A DNA stretch of 35,292 nt from Chitinophaga pinensis (GTDB lineage: Bacteria > Bacteroidota > Bacteroidia > Chitinophagales > Chitinophagaceae), in NCBI GenBank assembly GCA_943331145.2, contig CALQKL020000002.1, forward strand, positions 1 through 35,292, written 5' to 3'. A program made the position numbers and the translations under genes. Positions 32,509-35,292 of the stretch are shown here, in pieces. The notes below the pieces were generated by a model. That model had not been told where the DNA came from. It saw only the letters and a program-made list of their open reading frames with translations, and searched no databases. The stretch's first letter is position 1. The number at the start of each line of letters is the position of its first letter.

Positions 32509-33255
32509 ATGACACACAAAACCAAAGGAATAGTATTGCGCACCATTAAATATGGTGAAACAAGTGTAGTTGCGACTATACTAACTGAAGTATTTGGTGT
32601 ACAAACGTATTTAGTCAATGGGGTTAGAAAATCGCAAAAAAAAGACAGCAAAGCCATTATGCTGCAACCCGCGGCAATTCTTGATTTAGACGTTTATCAC
32701 AACGAACTTAAAAGTTTACAACGAATTAAATCTTGTAGTTGGGTTAAATTATACACCCACGTTTTATCCGATGTGGTAAAAAACAGCATCGCTACATTTA
32801 TGGTTGAATTGATTTACAAATCGTTAAAGCAACCCGAAAACAATCCGGATCTTTTTTATTTTTGCGAAGATGCTTTTTTAAATTTGGATGCGTCAGAAAT
32901 CAATGTGGCTGCCAATTTCCCTTTATACTTTTCATTACAACTTCCCTATTTTTTAGGATTTAAAATTGAGCCAATAAAAAACAATCCAACTTCTGCTCAA
33001 GATATTTATTTGGATTTACAAGAAGGATATTTTACAGATCACAAACCTTTTCACAATCATTTTATACAAGGAGAATTGGCATTAATTACTGCCGAATTAT
33101 TAAAAGTAATGCATCCTTCCGAATTGAATCAAATTCGTTTAAATAAAGAAACCCGAAGGCTCTTACTCACTGCATTTCAACAATACTTTGGATTACATGT
33201 GCAGGATTTTGGACAGATGAAAACATTGAAAATTATGCAGGATGTGTTGGGGTAA
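32509..33255 (+). CDS. recO: DNA repair protein RecO
   Basis: A 248-residue cytoplasmic protein that helps load RecA onto SSB-coated DNA in the RecFOR pathway and anneals strands. The N-terminal OB fold begins TKGIVLRTIKYGETSVVATI and continues QTYLVNGVRKSQ, then LQPAAILDLDVYHNELKSLQ. The C-terminal helical region includes FMVELIYKSLKQPENN and FPLYFSLQLPYFLGF. It lacks the four-Cys zinc site of some RecO proteins. Length is normal. A divergent -7-like GACTTTTG sits 10 bases before the ATG. Confidence 0.93.
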   Translation: MTHKTKGIVLRTIKYGETSVVATILTEVFGVQTYLVNGVRKSQKKDSKAIMLQPAAILDLDVYHNELKSLQRIKSCSWVKLYTHVLSDVVKNSIATFMVELIYKSLKQPENNPDLFYFCEDAFLNLDASEINVAANFPLYFSLQLPYFLGFKIEPIKNNPTSAQDIYLDLQEGYFTDHKPFHNHFIQGELALITAELLKVMHPSELNQIRLNKETRRLLLTAFQQYFGLHVQDFGQMKTLKIMQDVLG

Positions 33256-33333
33256 GAGAAGGTTTAAAACGCTTCGCTGGTTTAATAGTTTAATGGTTTA
33301 AGGTTGGAAGTATTTTCCGTTTTGAGGGTTTAT

Positions 33334-33368
33334 AAATAACAAATAAGAAATATTAAATAAGAAATAAG
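33334..33368. repeat. Tandem 7-bp repeat (AAATAAG type), 5 units
   Basis: Units AAATAAC, AAATAAG, AAATATT, AAATAAG and AAATAAG follow one another in exact 7-bp register inside the inverted repeat. It has the same period as the arrays at 5246 and 32423 but another unit sequence. Confidence 0.8.
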
Positions 33369-33423
33369 AAAGTTGGTTTTCCTTCTACATTTTACATTTT
33401 CAAAATATTGGGAATTTTCATAG

Positions 33424-33443
33424 CCCACGGTTTCAACCGTGGG
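33424..33443. repeat. REP-like palindrome CCCACGGTT-TC-AACCGTGGG
   Basis: Perfect 9-bp arms separated by two bases, between convergent genes. Short palindromes with this CCCACGG/CCGTGGG core are frequent in Bacteroidota intergenic DNA and are thought to be REP elements mobilised by RAYT (TnpA-REP) transposases. No such transposase is visible here. Confidence 0.75.
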
Positions 33444-33578
33444 TGGAAGAGATTAAATGCAAAAAATCAATCAACCTTAAACCATTAAACCAGCGAAGCG
33501 ATTTAAACTATTGAACCTTCGCACCTCCTTTGCGTCTTTGCTCCATTGCGTGCTTTGCGCGAAACCAAACCTACCATC

Positions 33579-34727
33579 CTAAACAATCCGCCTCACCCCA
33601 TCTCCCAACAACACTACACCTGGCGTTTTTCCTTTTTCAAAACTGCCGTAAACATCATCCACTTCCAATGCCCTTGCGCCATTTATCGTTGCCCATTGCA
33701 GCAATTGCTCCATCGGAATAAATGTGAAATGCTTTTTCAATACATTGATTTCATTATAGATGCAGAGTTGATCATTCGAAGCTAAACTATCCGTACCAAT
33801 TACAAAATTGCAGTTGTTGTTTATTAGCATCTCTACATTAGGTAAGCAATTGCTAATGTATAAATTGGCATTTGGACAAAGACAGATATACAAGTTCGAA
33901 ATTAAATCCCCATAAAAAGTTTTAGCATATTGCACATCTGCTTCCTCGGTAAACACATTGTGCACCAACAATAATGGCTGATTTATTTTAAAATTGGGTA
34001 AAATATCTTGCAAACTGCTTTTTCCTTTTGGCTCAAATGCTTCCATTGAAATGTTGAAACGACGATAAAAATCAACAAACCCACCCGATTTTTTTTGGAA
34101 CAAAATGGTTTCTTCTATCGTTTCTTGATTGTGTATGCTAATGAGTTTGTTATCCGCATAGTCAACTATTTTTTGTAAAAGCGCTGTTGATACTGAATAA
34201 GGCGCATGCGGAACAATAGATGTTTTTGAAAAATGCGTTTTGAATTGATGATAAACCTCCAATATTTTTTCAAAACGAGCATTTGCCATTTCCGCTGGAA
34301 AACCTGCCACTTCAATAAAATTATGATAATGTAAATGCTGCTTTGTTTTTTGAGGTATCGTGTTGGTGTTGTTGCAAATATCACCTACCGCCACAATGCC
34401 ATTTTGAAGCATTTCAGTTTCTGCAGATGCAATTGCTGTTGATATTTCTACATCTGTTGCATTTCGTTCCACCATAATCTTCCCCAAAAAATCAATCAAT
34501 CCCGTATTTTTTTCTATTTTTCCTTTCAGATGAGATAATTCCAAATGGCAATGGCAGTTTATAAACCCTGGAGATAGCGTGCCTTCAAAAAATTCTACAT
34601 CATTTCCAGCTTCAGTTGCGGGTAAAATATCTACAATTGTACCATTTTCATCTACCAAAAGAACCGAATCTTTGGGTAAAAATTGGTAACCATTAAAAAT
34701 TGTTGTGGCAGTTAATTTTCTATACAA
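33579..34727 (-). CDS. Amidohydrolase, TRZ/ATZ type (possible aminofutalosine deaminase)
   Basis: A 382-residue amidohydrolase. Metal ligands H59 and H61 in FINCHCHLEL, H174 in VPHAPYSVS, H199 with E202 (ISIHNQET), H256 (LLVHNVF) and D313 in IGTDSLASND fit a subtype III (single-metal) deaminase. TTG at 34727 is the start, as no ATG occurs early and the N-terminal strand (YRKLTATTIFNGYQFLPKDS) belongs to the composite domain. The HLELSHLKG motif resembles aminodeoxyfutalosine deaminases of the futalosine menaquinone route; that identification is tentative because no other mqn gene is in the window. It is divergent from prfA. Confidence 0.8.
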   Translation of the reverse strand: MYRKLTATTIFNGYQFLPKDSVLLVDENGTIVDILPATEAGNDVEFFEGTLSPGFINCHCHLELSHLKGKIEKNTGLIDFLGKIMVERNATDVEISTAIASAETEMLQNGIVAVGDICNNTNTIPQKTKQHLHYHNFIEVAGFPAEMANARFEKILEVYHQFKTHFSKTSIVPHAPYSVSTALLQKIVDYADNKLISIHNQETIEETILFQKKSGGFVDFYRRFNISMEAFEPKGKSSLQDILPNFKINQPLLLVHNVFTEEADVQYAKTFYGDLISNLYICLCPNANLYISNCLPNVEMLINNNCNFVIGTDSLASNDQLCIYNEINVLKKHFTFIPMEQLLQWATINGARALEVDDVYGSFEKGKTPGVVLLGDGVRRIV

Positions 34728-34747
34728 AATGATTGGTTGATATACTG

Positions 34748-34755
34748 TAAATTTG
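34748..34755 (+). promoter_or_regulatory. TAnnTTTG -7 box upstream of prfA
   Basis: TAAATTTG is an exact -7 match 43 bases before the prfA ATG at 34799, giving an A-rich leader of ordinary length. Confidence 0.5.
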
Positions 34756-34798
34756 CACGCCTTGGTTTTTGTGAACCAATTAAAGTTAAAATTACACT

Positions 34799-35292
34799 AT
34801 GTTAGATAAACTGGATGCAATAAAGGCAAAATTTGATAATATTGGCGTGGCACTTACCAATCCCGAAATTGTTAGCGATAACAAGAAGTATAGTGCTATG
34901 AGCAAAGAATATCGAAGTTTGGGTAAAATTGTAGATGTTAGAAACGCTTATGTAAAAGTATTGGATGATATCGAATTTAATAAAGAGGTTTTAAATTCAG
35001 ATGATGAGGAGATGCGTGAAATGGCAAAAATGGAATTGCCAGAATTGGAGATTACAAAAGATAATCTGGAAAAACAGATTAGAAACTTGTTGATTCCAAA
35101 AGATCCATATGATGAGAAAAATGCAATCTTGGAAATCAGAGCCGGAACTGGTGGCGATGAAGCTTCATTATTTGCTGGTAATTTATTACGTATGTATTTA
35201 AAATACTGCGAAAAGAAAGGCTGGAAAACTGCAGTACTGAGTGAAAGTGAAGGTACCGTTGGTGGATATAAAGAGGTTCAATTGGAAGTGGT
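34799..35292 (+). CDS. prfA: Peptide chain release factor 1 (partial, 3' end outside window)
   Basis: The ATG at 34799 opens a frame that continues without stop to the window edge (164 complete codons). The N-terminal coiled region (MLDKLDAIKAKFDNIGVALT, then EYRSLGKIVDVRNAYVKVLD and MAKMELPELEITKDNLEKQI) is the PCRF domain. It is followed by DEKNAILEIRAGTGGDEASL and YLKYCEKKGWKTAVLSE. The GGD in that run belongs to the PCRF domain of class I release factors; the catalytic GGQ, which hydrolyses peptidyl-tRNA at UAA/UAG codons, would lie beyond the edge. The PCRF region fits RF1 rather than RF2. Confidence 0.93.
   Translation, partial: MLDKLDAIKAKFDNIGVALTNPEIVSDNKKYSAMSKEYRSLGKIVDVRNAYVKVLDDIEFNKEVLNSDDEEMREMAKMELPELEITKDNLEKQIRNLLIPKDPYDEKNAILEIRAGTGGDEASLFAGNLLRMYLKYCEKKGWKTAVLSESEGTVGGYKEVQLEV

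Larger units (their letters stand above)
33262..33508. repeat. Long imperfect inverted repeat enclosing a REP-like palindrome
   Basis: Left arm 33262-33306 (45 bases) and right arm 33472-33508 (37 bases) are inverted copies, with an AGTTTAAT insertion in the left arm and one other difference. They enclose about 165 bases that hold a heptamer array and the palindrome at 33424-33443. The arms contain GCTTCGCTGGTTTAA. The layout is MITE-like or could be a cruciform-forming element; no transposase is in the window. Confidence 0.8.
33256..33578. other. Repeat-filled intergenic region between recO and the amidohydrolase
   Basis: A 323-base gap between convergent genes, made almost entirely of repeats: a long imperfect inverted repeat (33262-33306 with 33472-33508), a 7-bp tandem array (33334-33368), a REP-like palindrome (33424-33443) and a region of repeated TTTGCG/CTTTGC words (about 33518-33564). 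No gene is supported here. Confidence 0.75.

Noticed and set aside
33530..33785. Two plus-strand ORFs of 63 and 79 codons overlapping the spacer and the amidohydrolase end
   Set aside because: They run through repeat-type TTTGCG words and antisense to a well-supported amidohydrolase. Such translated repeat fragments are common artefacts in Bacteroidota.

Overview
The window looks like a chromosomal segment of a Bacteroidota bacterium, probably of the Chitinophagales/Chitinophagaceae type. The evidence is low G+C with A/T-rich spacers, no clear Shine-Dalgarno sites but A-rich stretches before start codons, several matches to the Bacteroidota -7 promoter motif TAnnTTTG, a gliding-motility GldC homologue, lipoprotein signals of Bacteroidota style, and a conserved secreted gene set of the DUF6175 type. 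No tRNA, rRNA, CRISPR array, prophage or insertion sequence was seen. Both ends cut through a gene: an SLBB polysaccharide export protein on the left and prfA on the right.

Layout. (1) 1-5222, plus strand: the distal part of a Wzx/Wzy-type surface polysaccharide operon, with SLBB export protein, Wzz-like chain-length protein, flippase, EpsG-like polymerase and GT2 glycosyltransferase. (2) 5223-10965: housekeeping and single genes: a cupredoxin-like lipoprotein with an altered copper site, PcrA/UvrD helicase, a methyltransferase, the phospholipid pair cdsA-psd, and an unlisted 56-residue Lys/Cys-rich secreted protein closed by a strong terminator. (3) 10966-18000, mostly minus strand: YjjG-type phosphatase, an SDR oxidoreductase (plus), then a minus-strand run transcribed in the order alpha/beta hydrolase, CBS protein, one-POTRA outer-membrane protein, NAD kinase, histidine kinase, response regulator. 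(4) 18070-23883, minus strand: murA, gmk, CNNM/CBS membrane protein, glycosyltransferase, gldC, yqeY, cvpA. MurA has Asp in place of the usual catalytic Cys, the form associated with fosfomycin insensitivity. (5) 23884-29726, plus strand: an AT-rich spacer and then six consecutive exported proteins of unknown function, including a paralogous pair and a DUF6175-like protein, ended by a GC-rich hairpin terminator. (6) 29727-35292: an RND/MMPL-type transporter, recO, a repeat-rich spacer with nested inverted repeats, an amidohydrolase and the start of prfA.

The best candidate for an undescribed system is the exported gene set at 24467-29657. The proteins probably form an envelope-associated apparatus: each has a signal peptide or lipobox, the genes are closely packed, and parts of them resemble in pattern the LPP20/FlgT/LpoB-like assembly-factor folds. 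That resemblance is inferred by eye. A second theme is intergenic structure: three separate 7-bp-period tandem repeats, two kinds of REP-like dyads between convergent genes, and one long imperfect inverted repeat enclosing a REP-like palindrome.
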